Source of the DNA: Anaerolinea sp.
GTDB lineage: Bacteria > Chloroflexota > Anaerolineae > SpSt-313
Length of the DNA stretch: 37,227 bases
Reading direction: 5' to 3'
Assembly: GCA_020725765.1 (NCBI GenBank)
Contig: DYEI01000017.1
Coordinates: 1-37,227, forward strand
Below are positions 1-7,101 of the stretch, piece by piece. The notes beneath the pieces were generated by a model, which had not been told where the DNA came from, did not search any database, and saw only the letters and a list, made by a program, of their open reading frames with translations. Every line of letters begins with the position of its first letter. The first letter of the stretch is position 1. The position numbers and the translations under genes are program-made.

Positions 1-32
1 GCCTGCCTGGGGGAGGGGCAGGGGTGGGGGCC
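1..32. repeat. Partial copy of a G-rich intergenic repeat
   Basis: The first 32 bases (GCCTGCCTGGGGGAGGGG, then CAGGGG and TGGGGG) match the right end of the palindromic element at 28957-29159, allowing for two single-base gaps (compare 29123-29155). It looks like a truncated or edge-cut copy of the same repeat family. The remaining bases up to the hppA promoter hold nothing I recognise. Confidence 0.55.
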
Positions 33-101
33 CTGCGAGCAGCGCATGAACGAGCCCCCAAGGCGAACTAGACCCTTACCTTGTGCCCAGAAGTGCCGAG
101 C

Positions 102-130
102 TTGACAGGAAGGTGACTTTGTAGTAGCAT
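102..130 (+). promoter_or_regulatory. Sigma70-type promoter of hppA
   Basis: TTGACA (102-107), a 17-base spacer and TAGCAT (125-130). Transcription would begin near 137, leaving a leader of about 217 nt before the hppA ATG at 354. The leader contains a short GC hairpin (CCGCG/CGCGG, 258-271) but no riboswitch class that I recognise. Confidence 0.7.
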
Positions 131-353
131 TCACAATGGCGGTATATGGGCCTGCGTCACCTGCACTCGGCAAGACGCCGCTTCAGTGCCCCTCCTCGCT
201 GTGTGCCTTCCCCAACGCCGGTGTTGGAGCAAGACCGCAACGCCTGGGCGCCCGTTGCCGCGCTCGCGCGGGGCTGACGGGAGGTTTGCTGCGTCTCCGC
301 CGGGCCGACGGTGCGCGACATCTTGTCTTCGCTGTTGCTGAGGAGGCACAGGC

Positions 354-2354
354 ATGGATTGGTCGTGGATTGCCCTTGCGTCAAGTGTGGCGTCGCTGTT
401 GGTGGGAGGCTACCTGTACCTCTGGGTACGGCGACAGGAGAACCCCTCAGCGAGGATGCACGAGATCTCGCACGCCATCGAGACGGGGGCGACGGCGTAC
501 ATGCGGCGGCTGTACATGGCGCTTGCCTGCGTGGCGGCCGTCGTGGGTATCCTCGTGCTGCTGGGCTTTGGGATCAAGGTGGCCGGAGCCTACCTCTTTG
601 GGTCGCTGTGCTCAGCGCTGGCCGGCTTCTTTGGTATGAGCGTGGCCCTGCGCGCCAACTCGCGCACGGCCTGGGCAGCGCAGCGCGGTCTGCCGGCGGC
701 CTTTGCGGTGGCCTTTTATGGCGGCGGCGTCATGGGCATGTCGGTGGTGGGGATGGCGCTCTTGGGGATGAGCGCCCTCTACATCCTCTTCCGGGATCCG
801 CAGATCGTCCTGGGCTTTAGCTTTGGCGCGAGCTCGCTGGCGCTTCTGGCCAAGGCCGGAGGCGGGATCTATACCAAGACGGCGGACATTGGCGCTGACC
901 TCGTGGGCAAGGTCGAGCTGAGCATACCGGAGGACGACCCGCGGAACCCTGCCGTGATCGCCGACAATGTGGGCGACAACGTCGGCGACGTGGCGGGCAT
1001 GGGCGCCGACATCTTTGACTCCTATGTGGCCTCGGTGGTGGCCGTGATGATCCTCGGTGCGTCGCTGTTTGCCGGCAAGCTCGAGTACGTGGCGCTGCCG
1101 CTGATGCTGGCCGCGGCGGGCATCTGGGCGTCGCTCTTTGGCATGGTGCTCATGCGGATTGGCGTGCGTGAGAACCCGGGCCGCGCCCTCAACATGGGGA
1201 CGGTCATCACCTGTGTGATCTTTGCGGGCCTGGCGCTGGGTGTCATCCGCCTGATGGGGATCAACCCAGGAGCGTTCTACGCCACTCTGGCCGGGCTGGT
1301 CGTCGGCGTGGTGATCGGGTTCACCTCCGACGTGTTCACCTCCGAGCAATGGGGCATCGTGCAGCGCACGGCGGAGGCTTCCAAGACCGGCCCCGCGATC
1401 AACATCCTCACGGGTTTCTCCTACGGACTGATCAGCATACTGCCGTCGATCGTCGGCATCTGTCTGGCGACGCTGGTTTCCTGGTATGCCGCGCAGCACT
1501 TTGGGCTGCCGGGCGTGTACGGAGTCTCCCTCTCCGCGGTAGGGATGCTCGCGGTGACGGGTATGGTCGTCTCGGCGGATGCCTATGGGCCCATTGTGGA
1601 TAACGCCAAGGGCATTGCGGAGCAATCGGGGCTGAGCAGGGAGGTCATCGACACCGCCGACAGGCTCGACGCGGCGGGGAACACGGCCAAGGCTATCACC
1701 AAGGGCTTTGCGATCGCCGCTGCCGGGTTGACGGTGCTGGCGCTCTTTGCTGCCTATGCCGAGACGGTAGACCTCCAGGCGCTCGACCTCCTGCATCCGC
1801 ATGTGATCGTGGGCATCTTCCTCGGGGCGGTTATGCCGCCGCTTTTCTCGGCGTTGACCATCCTCTCGGTGAGCCGGAATGCCTTTGCGATGGTGAACGA
1901 GGTGCGGCGGCAGTTCCGTGAGATTCCGGGCCTCCTCGAGGGTCTGGCCAAGCCCGACTATGCGCGCTGCGTCGACATCGCAGCTCAGGGCGCACTGAAG
2001 GAGCTCATCCTGCCTGGCACGCTGGCGCTGGTCACCCCCGTTGCCGTGGCACTTCTCTTCGGGCGTGAGGCGCTTGGAGGTCTGCTTGCCGGCAGCATCT
2101 TCACCGGGCTGATCTTTGCGCTCTTTATGGCCAACTCCGGCGGCCTGTGGGACAACGCCAAGAAGTACATCGAAGCGGGGAGCTGCGGCGGCGAAGGCTC
2201 CGAGGCACACAAGGCAGCGGTGGTTGGGGATACGGTGGGAGACCCCTTCAAGGACACCGCTGGCCCCTCGCTGAACACGCTGATCGCGGTCATGTCGCTC
2301 GTGGCCGTGCTCATCGCGCCCCTTCTCGTTGGGCGCTCGCTTCTGGGCTCGTGA
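354..2354 (+). CDS. hppA: Membrane-bound proton-pumping pyrophosphatase
   Basis: Integral-membrane pyrophosphatase that couples hydrolysis of PPi to ion pumping across the cytoplasmic membrane. At 666 residues it has the usual length and many hydrophobic segments. The substrate-site signature DIGADLVGKVE lies near residue 178, followed by the Asp-rich stretch NVGDNVGDVAGMGADIFDS. A second acidic patch near the C-terminus contains GDTVGDPFKDTAGPS. Residue 446 is Lys (context GNTAKAITKG). In this family Lys at that position marks the K+-independent class, which pumps protons, whereas K+-dependent enzymes have Ala. The ATG at 354 follows AGGAGG at 341-346. The gene has its own promoter at 102-130 and terminator at 2381-2420, so it appears monocistronic. 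Family assignment is very secure; the ion specificity is inferred from that one residue. Confidence 0.97.
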   Translation: MDWSWIALASSVASLLVGGYLYLWVRRQENPSARMHEISHAIETGATAYMRRLYMALACVAAVVGILVLLGFGIKVAGAYLFGSLCSALAGFFGMSVALRANSRTAWAAQRGLPAAFAVAFYGGGVMGMSVVGMALLGMSALYILFRDPQIVLGFSFGASSLALLAKAGGGIYTKTADIGADLVGKVELSIPEDDPRNPAVIADNVGDNVGDVAGMGADIFDSYVASVVAVMILGASLFAGKLEYVALPLMLAAAGIWASLFGMVLMRIGVRENPGRALNMGTVITCVIFAGLALGVIRLMGINPGAFYATLAGLVVGVVIGFTSDVFTSEQWGIVQRTAEASKTGPAINILTGFSYGLISILPSIVGICLATLVSWYAAQHFGLPGVYGVSLSAVGMLAVTGMVVSADAYGPIVDNAKGIAEQSGLSREVIDTADRLDAAGNTAKAITKGFAIAAAGLTVLALFAAYAETVDLQALDLLHPHVIVGIFLGAVMPPLFSALTILSVSRNAFAMVNEVRRQFREIPGLLEGLAKPDYARCVDIAAQGALKELILPGTLALVTPVAVALLFGREALGGLLAGSIFTGLIFALFMANSGGLWDNAKKYIEAGSCGGEGSEAHKAAVVGDTVGDPFKDTAGPSLNTLIAVMSLVAVLIAPLLVGRSLLGS

Positions 2355-2380
2355 CGGCTGAGCCCGGTCTCCAGTTCCCG

Positions 2381-2420
2381 GAAGGGCCTGGCTGATTGCG
2401 GCCGGGCCCTTCTTCTTATT
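2381..2420 (+). terminator. Rho-independent terminator after hppA
   Basis: A 12-bp stem (GAAGGGCCTGGC at 2381-2392 pairing with 2401-2412, one G-U pair) with an 8-nt loop, followed by the T-rich run TCTTCTTATT. It lies 27 bases beyond the hppA stop codon and separates it from the convergent recombinase-like gene. Confidence 0.85.
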
Positions 2421-2438
2421 CAGCCAGGATTCCCCGCT

Positions 2439-3224
2439 TCACGCGCTCCGCGCACAAGGCTCCGGCGGACACGTGGTGAGGATTCGTGGCCTGTACCGCG
2501 GGACGGAGGTGTGTCGCGTCTTCTTCTTCAGTGTAGCGGGCCGATGGCCGGTCGGAGGGGCGGGAGTGTGGAAGCGGGGTAGGCCGAAAAGAGGAGAGTC
2601 GTCGGCGACCTCCCTGCGCCCCAGGTAGCCCTCGATGGCCTGTGCGAGCGCCTCCGGCAGGGACAGCTCCTGCGCGGGTTCGCTGAGGCCGGGTGCCAGG
2701 CGGAGGTAGCCCTCACCTTCGTCGTATCGAAAGTCCGCTACTCGCAGCGAGGGGACCCGCTCCCTGGGCACGGCGGTCTCGGTTGCCAGCAGGCACAGCG
2801 CATAGTCGCGGAGCCCTGCCTCGGTCTGCCGATTGCACCGGTGCAGATACTGCTCCGCGACGCGGAGCGGAGGCGGCAGGCACGAGGGGTCGGGTGTATA
2901 GTCGGGGAGCGAGACCTCTGCTGCGGGATTGATTGGCACCCAGCCGCGGGCTACCGCCTCGTCGTAGAGCTCTCTTACGATACGAAGCCGCAGCGCCACG
3001 ATGACTGGAGTGCAGTACAGGAGCAGCTCGGCCTTGTAGTTGTTGACGAGGATGGCGCTGGCGCGGAAGGGGTCGTACTCGATCCAGGCCAGGTAAGCGA
3101 GCGCCGTCTGGAGGTAGGTGCGACGCGCGTGCGGGCTGGAGAGCCGGGCGAGAAGCGGCTCGATGGGCGGCGGCGGGTGGTTTGTCACATGCTCGTAGGC
3201 GCCAAGCTCCACCAAATCCTGCAT
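2439..3224 (-). CDS. Degenerate tyrosine-recombinase-like protein
   Basis: A 261-residue product that resembles XerC/D-type recombinases in layout. An N-terminal helical region (about residues 20-95) looks like the core-binding domain and ends WVPINPAAEV, a typical linker. It is followed by RDYALCLLATETAVPRERV, which aligns with the box I region. The catalytic features are poor: box I lacks the usual TGLR pattern, the beta-hairpin Lys is not obvious, and there is no HxLRH box or terminal Tyr before a low-complexity basic/proline tail. The ATG at 3224 is preceded by GGGAGG at good spacing, so it may still be translated. It lies just downstream of the anti-sigma gene on the same strand. I read it as an inactive, C-terminally eroded integrase relative; a diverged protein of another function is possible. 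Confidence 0.5.
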   Translation of the reverse strand: MQDLVELGAYEHVTNHPPPPIEPLLARLSSPHARRTYLQTALAYLAWIEYDPFRASAILVNNYKAELLLYCTPVIVALRLRIVRELYDEAVARGWVPINPAAEVSLPDYTPDPSCLPPPLRVAEQYLHRCNRQTEAGLRDYALCLLATETAVPRERVPSLRVADFRYDEGEGYLRLAPGLSEPAQELSLPEALAQAIEGYLGRREVADDSPLFGLPRFHTPAPPTGHRPATLKKKTRHTSVPRYRPRILTTCPPEPCARSA

Positions 3225-3292
3225 GGTAGCCTCCCGCTGCACCAAGGCGGCTGTGGCTGCTCCAGCACAAAGGGTGCCAGGGAGGCGATGGC

Positions 3293-3847
3293 TCAGGGGC
3301 GGGGAGCAGGGAACTGGTCTCCCGTCGGCGGTGCGTCGTGGCCGGGCTGGGAGGAAGCCCTGAAGCCGACGACGGCACTGAGGAGGGTCACGAGGACGCC
3401 AACCATTGCTGCCAGCACTACCTGGGCGACGCGGTCGCCTTGTGCAGAGAGCCACCGGCTGGCGGTGCTTGGCCAGGCCATCTCGGCGGCGGGGCGGCCG
3501 AAGGTGGTCGCGACCATGGATGAAGCCGCAGCGGCGCGCTGCAGGGCGTAGGCACCTGCGACCAGAGCGCACAGGAGCGCCGCCATGCCAAGGAGCCAGC
3601 CGGCCTGAGAGAAGGGGCGGGGCGGTCTTTCGCTATCGGCCCAGGCTAGCGGCCCTGCGGCGACGAGGGGGCTGTCGGGCAGGGCGAGGGGCCGCGCCGC
3701 GAGGGCGGCGTCGACCTCGAGCATGGCCTGCCAGTAGCGTCGGCAGTCGCTGCAGTGGATCAGGTGTCGGCGAGCGAGGGGGCTGCGTGGAACGACAGTC
3801 CCGACCGGCTCGAAGGACAGCATGCGGCGGATCTGATCACAGGTCAT
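3293..3847 (-). CDS. Anti-sigma factor with zinc-finger (zf-HC2/ZAS) domain
   Basis: A 184-residue protein, partner of the ECF sigma factor encoded immediately upstream. The N-terminal 40 residues carry the His-x3-Cys-x2-Cys pattern (H28, C32, C35; context HLIHCSDC) of zinc-binding anti-sigma domains, preceded by MTCDQIRRML. Two hydrophobic stretches follow (about 78-97 and 130-150), so the protein is probably membrane-anchored with the sigma-binding domain in the cytoplasm. I chose the ATG at 3847, which overlaps the sigma gene's TGA (3837-3839) by 11 bases and indicates translational coupling. The C-terminal tail is proline-rich and unremarkable. Known role of the family: holding the cognate ECF factor inactive until an envelope or redox signal. 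The signal cannot be told from sequence. Confidence 0.8.
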   Translation of the reverse strand: MTCDQIRRMLSFEPVGTVVPRSPLARRHLIHCSDCRRYWQAMLEVDAALAARPLALPDSPLVAAGPLAWADSERPPRPFSQAGWLLGMAALLCALVAGAYALQRAAAASSMVATTFGRPAAEMAWPSTASRWLSAQGDRVAQVVLAAMVGVLVTLLSAVVGFRASSQPGHDAPPTGDQFPAPRP

Positions 3848-4415
3848 GGGCGTCCTCCCGGAGGCCTGCAAGCCTGCTGGCAAGCAGGTGCCGTGCGCGT
3901 GCCAGATGGGTCTTGACGGTGTTCAGCGGCAGGTGGAGGATCTGGGAGATCTCCGCGTAGGACCGCTCCTGCTGATAGTAGAGCGTGATGACCAGGCGGT
4001 ACTTCTCGGGCAGGGCGTCGACCTGCTGCCAGATGAACTCTCGCCGCTCACGCTCGTCCTCGAGGGTCTGCGGGTCGGCTGAGACAGCCGCCGCAGCTGG
4101 CGGCGCGTGCTCGTCGGGCATCGGGGACGCCTGACTCCGACGGAGATGGGCCAGGCGGTTGAGCCCCAGGTTCACGACCAGCCGGTACAGCCAGGTCGTG
4201 AAGCGCGCCTCTCCGCGGAAAGAGGGCAGCATCTGCCAGACCCGGAGGAGTGCCTCCTGGGCCAGGTCGCGAGCCTCCTCTGCCTCGCCCATGAGGCGGT
4301 AGGCCAGGTTGTAGATGAAGGCCTGCTGCTGGCTCACGAGCTCGGCAAAAGCCTGCTTGTCGCCACGGCTGCAGCGTGCCAGGAGTTGGGACGATGGTTC
4401 CGGCATCGCGCTCAC
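3837..4415 (-). CDS. ECF-family RNA polymerase sigma factor
   Basis: A 192-residue sigma factor with the two-domain architecture of the extracytoplasmic-function group. Region 2 (about residues 24-90) includes YNLAYRLMGEAEEARDLAQE and the promoter-melting segment FRGEARFTTWLYRLVVN. A short variable linker follows, then region 4 (about 130-182) with LPEKYRLVITLYYQQ and the helix-turn-helix YAEISQILHLPLNTVKTHLA. The first possible start is GTG 4415; ATG 4406 is an in-frame alternative. Its end overlaps the anti-sigma gene. Upstream on the same strand, 49 bases away, is the DUF6249-like membrane protein, and the sigma70-type promoter at 5003-5031 could serve all of them. Which promoters it directs is unknown. 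Confidence 0.92.
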   Translation of the reverse strand: MSAMPEPSSQLLARCSRGDKQAFAELVSQQQAFIYNLAYRLMGEAEEARDLAQEALLRVWQMLPSFRGEARFTTWLYRLVVNLGLNRLAHLRRSQASPMPDEHAPPAAAAVSADPQTLEDERERREFIWQQVDALPEKYRLVITLYYQQERSYAEISQILHLPLNTVKTHLARARHLLASRLAGLREDAHDL

Positions 4416-4463
4416 CAGCCCTGCCTGCGGATGGCTGCCCGGTGAACGGGCGTCGCGTCGCGA

Positions 4464-4892
4464 TCAGGCATCGGGTTGGGCGGGACTCGTATCACCGGAA
4501 GGCGTGTCGCACCGGTTCTCTGGCGATGCGGCAGCCTTCGCCGGTGTGGCCTGCCCGGCCGACCCGCGTGTGATGTGATAGATGCCCAGCATCCCGAGGC
4601 CGACGCAGAGCGGCACAAAGCCGACGAGCAGCCATGCTCCCGGTCCGAGCGTCCACAGTCCGAGGAGCAGGCCGAGGCCGGTTGTTGCCGTGATCATGCC
4701 GGCCCACAGGATGCCCCTGTTGCCCTGGGCCGATGGGCCCTGGCTCCGATAGAGCATATCGAGATCGACCCCGCGCTCGACGAGCGCCACGCGCTCCCTA
4801 TAGGAGATGTAGCGCATGACCATGGCAAAGATGAGGGCACAGATGATAAGAACGCTGGGGCTGAGCAGGATGATAAAGTTGTAGAGGTCCAT
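4464..4892 (-). CDS. DUF6249-like small membrane protein
   Basis: A 142-residue protein with an N-terminal membrane helix (about residues 7-27), the charged segment YRERVALVERGVDLDML, then two adjacent hydrophobic segments (about 62-105) and a polar C-terminal tail. This arrangement, with a juxtamembrane RE-R-ALIE-G motif, is that of the DUF6249 family often found beside ECF sigma factors and their anti-sigma factors. ATG 4892 has GGAGGA a few bases upstream. It is the first gene of a probable operon with the sigma and anti-sigma genes. Its biochemical function is not known; by position it may sense or tune the sigma/anti-sigma pair. Confidence 0.7.
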   Translation of the reverse strand: MDLYNFIILLSPSVLIICALIFAMVMRYISYRERVALVERGVDLDMLYRSQGPSAQGNRGILWAGMITATTGLGLLLGLWTLGPGAWLLVGFVPLCVGLGMLGIYHITRGSAGQATPAKAAASPENRCDTPSGDTSPAQPDA

Positions 4893-5002
4893 AGGTCCTC
4901 CATGATGGCGACGTCGAGCCCCGATGCCGGGCCACGGCGCCGGACGCGTTGCCAGATTGGGCGTGCGGCCCGTGCTGGAGTTGCTTGCTGCATCTGAGAA
5001 AG

Positions 5003-5031
5003 AGTATAGCCGGTTGGGGCGGCGCTGGCAA
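5003..5031 (-). promoter_or_regulatory. Sigma70-type promoter of the DUF6249/sigma/anti-sigma operon
   Basis: Read on the minus strand: TTGCCA (5031-5026), a 17-base spacer and TATACT (5008-5003). Transcription would start near 4996, about 100 nt before the ATG at 4892. The site has a housekeeping rather than ECF-type pattern, so the operon has basal expression independent of its own sigma factor. Confidence 0.65.
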
Positions 5032-5056
5032 GAGCAGGGCAGGACGTGGCTGCTCA

Positions 5057-5096
5057 GACTCGCACCCTGGCGGCGCCGCTTGCCAGGATGCGAGTC
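5057..5096. repeat. 14-bp imperfect inverted repeat upstream of the sigma operon promoter
   Basis: GACTCGCA plus CCTGGC (5057-5071, C bulge position 65) pair with GCCAGG plus TGCGAGTC (5082-5096, A opposite), leaving a 10-base loop. It lies about 25 bases upstream of the minus-strand promoter. There is no T-run on either side, so it is not an obvious terminator. It could be an operator or part of an uncharacterised RNA. Confidence 0.6.
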
Positions 5097-5202
5097 TCAG
5101 CATCACGGGGCATGAGATAGCGCCCGTCGCCCATCCCAGCGGAGCGCCCGCCGCACACACTGCTGCTCAGGACACGCCGGGTGGCAGCCGCGATGGGTCC
5201 AA

Positions 5203-5279
5203 CTTCGGAGTGCCCCCACCCCGCTTTGCCCAGTGGGCAAGGCGGGGAACGCTCCGAGGGGTGGGGGCGCTCATCGAAG
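5203..5279. repeat. Nested palindromic element in the 4893-5508 gap
   Basis: Outer arms GAGTGCCCCCACCCC (5208-5222) and GGGGTGGGGGCGCTC (5258-5272) pair over 15 bp with one G-T, with CTTCG/CGAAG further out (5203-5207, 5275-5279). An inner palindrome CCCCGCTTTGCCCA / TGGGCAAGGCGGGG (5219-5232, 5234-5247) shares the C-rich arm, so the two foldings compete. Apart from this, the hairpin at 5057-5096 and the promoters at both ends, I see nothing in the 616-base gap. Confidence 0.7.
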
Positions 5280-5443
5280 GACACACGCCGGCACTCCTTA
5301 CAGCCAGCGCCCACGGGGCACAGAGGAGGGGCACCGGCCAGAGGGTGACAGGACGCGGGCGGCCTCAACGCGAGTTGCATCCCGCCGGCATCTGCGATGG
5401 GGCCAGAGCCGGGCCATAGCTGGCCCTGAGCCGGGGCCCGAGC

Positions 5444-5472
5444 TTGTCGGTGACTGTCCCAGAGGCTATACT
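5444..5472 (+). promoter_or_regulatory. Sigma70-type promoter of the amidohydrolase gene
   Basis: TTGTCG (5444-5449), a 17-base spacer and TATACT (5467-5472). The expected start near 5479 gives a 30-nt leader with a strong ribosome-binding site, GAGGAGGGG (5497-5505), before ATG 5509. Confidence 0.7.
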
Positions 5473-5508
5473 GCCGAGGGCTGCTGATGCAGGCCAGAGG
5501 AGGGGACG

Positions 5509-7101
5509 ATGGCAGCAGATCTCGTAGCAGTTAATGGCACAATCTACACGATGGAGCCGGCGCGGCCGGTCGTCAGGGCGGTGGCGATCTCCGGTGGCAG
5601 GGTGGTGGCAAGGGGCGACGATGCGGAGGTCCGTCCCCTCATCGGCCAGCGGACTGAAGTGCTCGATCTGCGGGGACGTGCCGCGATTCCCGGGCTGACT
5701 GACGCCCATGTGCATCTCGTGAGCTATGGACTGTCGCTTCAGCGGGTGGATCTGACGGGCGCGGGGTCGGTGGATGAGGCGATCGAGCGGGTGCGCAGGC
5801 GGGCGGAGCGGACGCCGCCCGGCCAGTGGATCATTGGGCGCGGCTGGGATCGCAACCTCTGGTCTCCGCCGCGCTTTCCGGACCGGACAGCGCTCGACGC
5901 AGCGGTGCCCTCACACCCGGTGGCGCTCGGCGCCAAGGATGGGCATGCCCTGTGGCTCAACTTGGTGGCGCTCAAAGCTCTGGGCCTTGACGATGCGCTG
6001 GGGCGCTGGCCGGGGCAGGTGCTGCGTGAGGAGGACGAGGGAGAGCCGACCGGCATCCTGCTCGAAGATGCGGCACAGGAGGCCTGGCGCCGCCTGGACG
6101 AGGCTGCGCCCGCAGACCTCCGCGGAGCGATCGTGGAGGCGACGAGGGCGGCGCATCGCCTGGGGGTGACCGGGGTGCATGACTGCGAAGGGGGCCGGGA
6201 GCTGGCGGCCTTCCTCGGCCTGTGGCATGACGGTGCCCTCGAGCTCCGTATCTATATGATGATCCCGCGGGAGAGCCTGGATGCGGCCATACGCCTCGGC
6301 CTGAGGACCGGCTTTGGTGACGAGTGGCTGCGGATCGGGCATCTGAAGCTGTTCGCCGACGGGGCACTCGGGTCGCACACAGCGGACATGCTCGAGCCCT
6401 ACGAAGGCGAGCCGGCCAACAGGGGCATCGCGCTTCTGGAGGGGGAGGAGCTGCCGGCCATTGTGAGGGAAGCGGCTCGCGCGGGTATCGCCCCTGCGAT
6501 CCATGCCATTGGGGATCGGGCAAACCGGCGGGTGCTCGACGCCCTGGCCGAGTGCCGGGCGATCGTGGATAAGGCCGGCCTGAGGCCACGGATCGAGCAT
6601 GTGCAGTTGCTGGCCCATGGGGACATCCCACGGCTGGCGCAGGTCGGGGCGATCGCTTCGATGCAGCCGATCCATGCGACATCGGACTGGCCGATGGCCG
6701 AAGCGTATTGGGGGCGTCGCTGCGCAGGTGCCTATGCCTGGCGTAGCCTGCTGGATGCAGGGACGGTACTCGCCTTCGGCTCGGACTGTCCAGTCGAGAC
6801 CATTGACCCCATCGCCGGCATCCATGCTGCGGTGACGCGGCAGCGACCTGATGGGTCGCCGCCGGGAGGGTGGTATGCGGCGCAGTGCCTGACGGTGCAG
6901 GAGGCCGTGCGGGCCTACACCCAGGGGGCGGCCTACGCTGCCGGTGAGGAGCGGCTCAAGGGGAGCCTGGCGCCGGGCATGGTGGGGGACCTGGTAGTCC
7001 TCTCGGAAGACATCTTTCGCATCGCTCCGGAGGCCATCGTGCGGACGCAGGTCGTGACGACGGTATGTGGCGGGAGGATCGTGTACAGCGCCGAGGGCTA
7101 G
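5509..7101 (+). CDS. YtcJ-like metal-dependent amidohydrolase
   Basis: A 530-residue member of the amidohydrolase superfamily, YtcJ/exoenzyme-regulator-like branch. It starts with the small beta-sandwich half-domain (ADLVAVNGTIYTM), then the metal-binding AIPGLTDAHVHLVSYGL near residue 65. Later segments include LFADGALGSHTA, AIHAIGDRANRRVLDALAEC and RIEHVQLL (metal/His region), and FGSDCPVETIDP near residue 425. The C-terminal part returns to the sandwich domain (GSLAPGMVGDLVVLSEDIF). Known members hydrolyse amide bonds in diverse substrates, so the substrate here cannot be named. It has its own promoter and ribosome-binding site and appears monocistronic. Its TAG stop (7099-7101) shares bases with the stop codon of the convergent LysM gene (CTAG), so the two genes meet with no intergenic space and no room for a terminator. 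Confidence 0.9.
   Translation: MAADLVAVNGTIYTMEPARPVVRAVAISGGRVVARGDDAEVRPLIGQRTEVLDLRGRAAIPGLTDAHVHLVSYGLSLQRVDLTGAGSVDEAIERVRRRAERTPPGQWIIGRGWDRNLWSPPRFPDRTALDAAVPSHPVALGAKDGHALWLNLVALKALGLDDALGRWPGQVLREEDEGEPTGILLEDAAQEAWRRLDEAAPADLRGAIVEATRAAHRLGVTGVHDCEGGRELAAFLGLWHDGALELRIYMMIPRESLDAAIRLGLRTGFGDEWLRIGHLKLFADGALGSHTADMLEPYEGEPANRGIALLEGEELPAIVREAARAGIAPAIHAIGDRANRRVLDALAECRAIVDKAGLRPRIEHVQLLAHGDIPRLAQVGAIASMQPIHATSDWPMAEAYWGRRCAGAYAWRSLLDAGTVLAFGSDCPVETIDPIAGIHAAVTRQRPDGSPPGGWYAAQCLTVQEAVRAYTQGAAYAAGEERLKGSLAPGMVGDLVVLSEDIFRIAPEAIVRTQVVTTVCGGRIVYSAEG

Noticed and set aside
136-639. ORF overlapping the hppA leader and 5' end
   Set aside because: Frame-shifted shadow of hppA with Arg/Trp/Cys-rich translation.
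612-2210. Long open frame antisense to hppA (532 codons)
   Set aside because: Arg/His/Gln/Pro-rich composition typical of the shadow frame of a GC-rich gene; hppA on the other strand is unmistakable.
5057-5096. Rho-independent terminator
   Set aside because: Strong stem but no T-run on either strand and no gene ending nearby.
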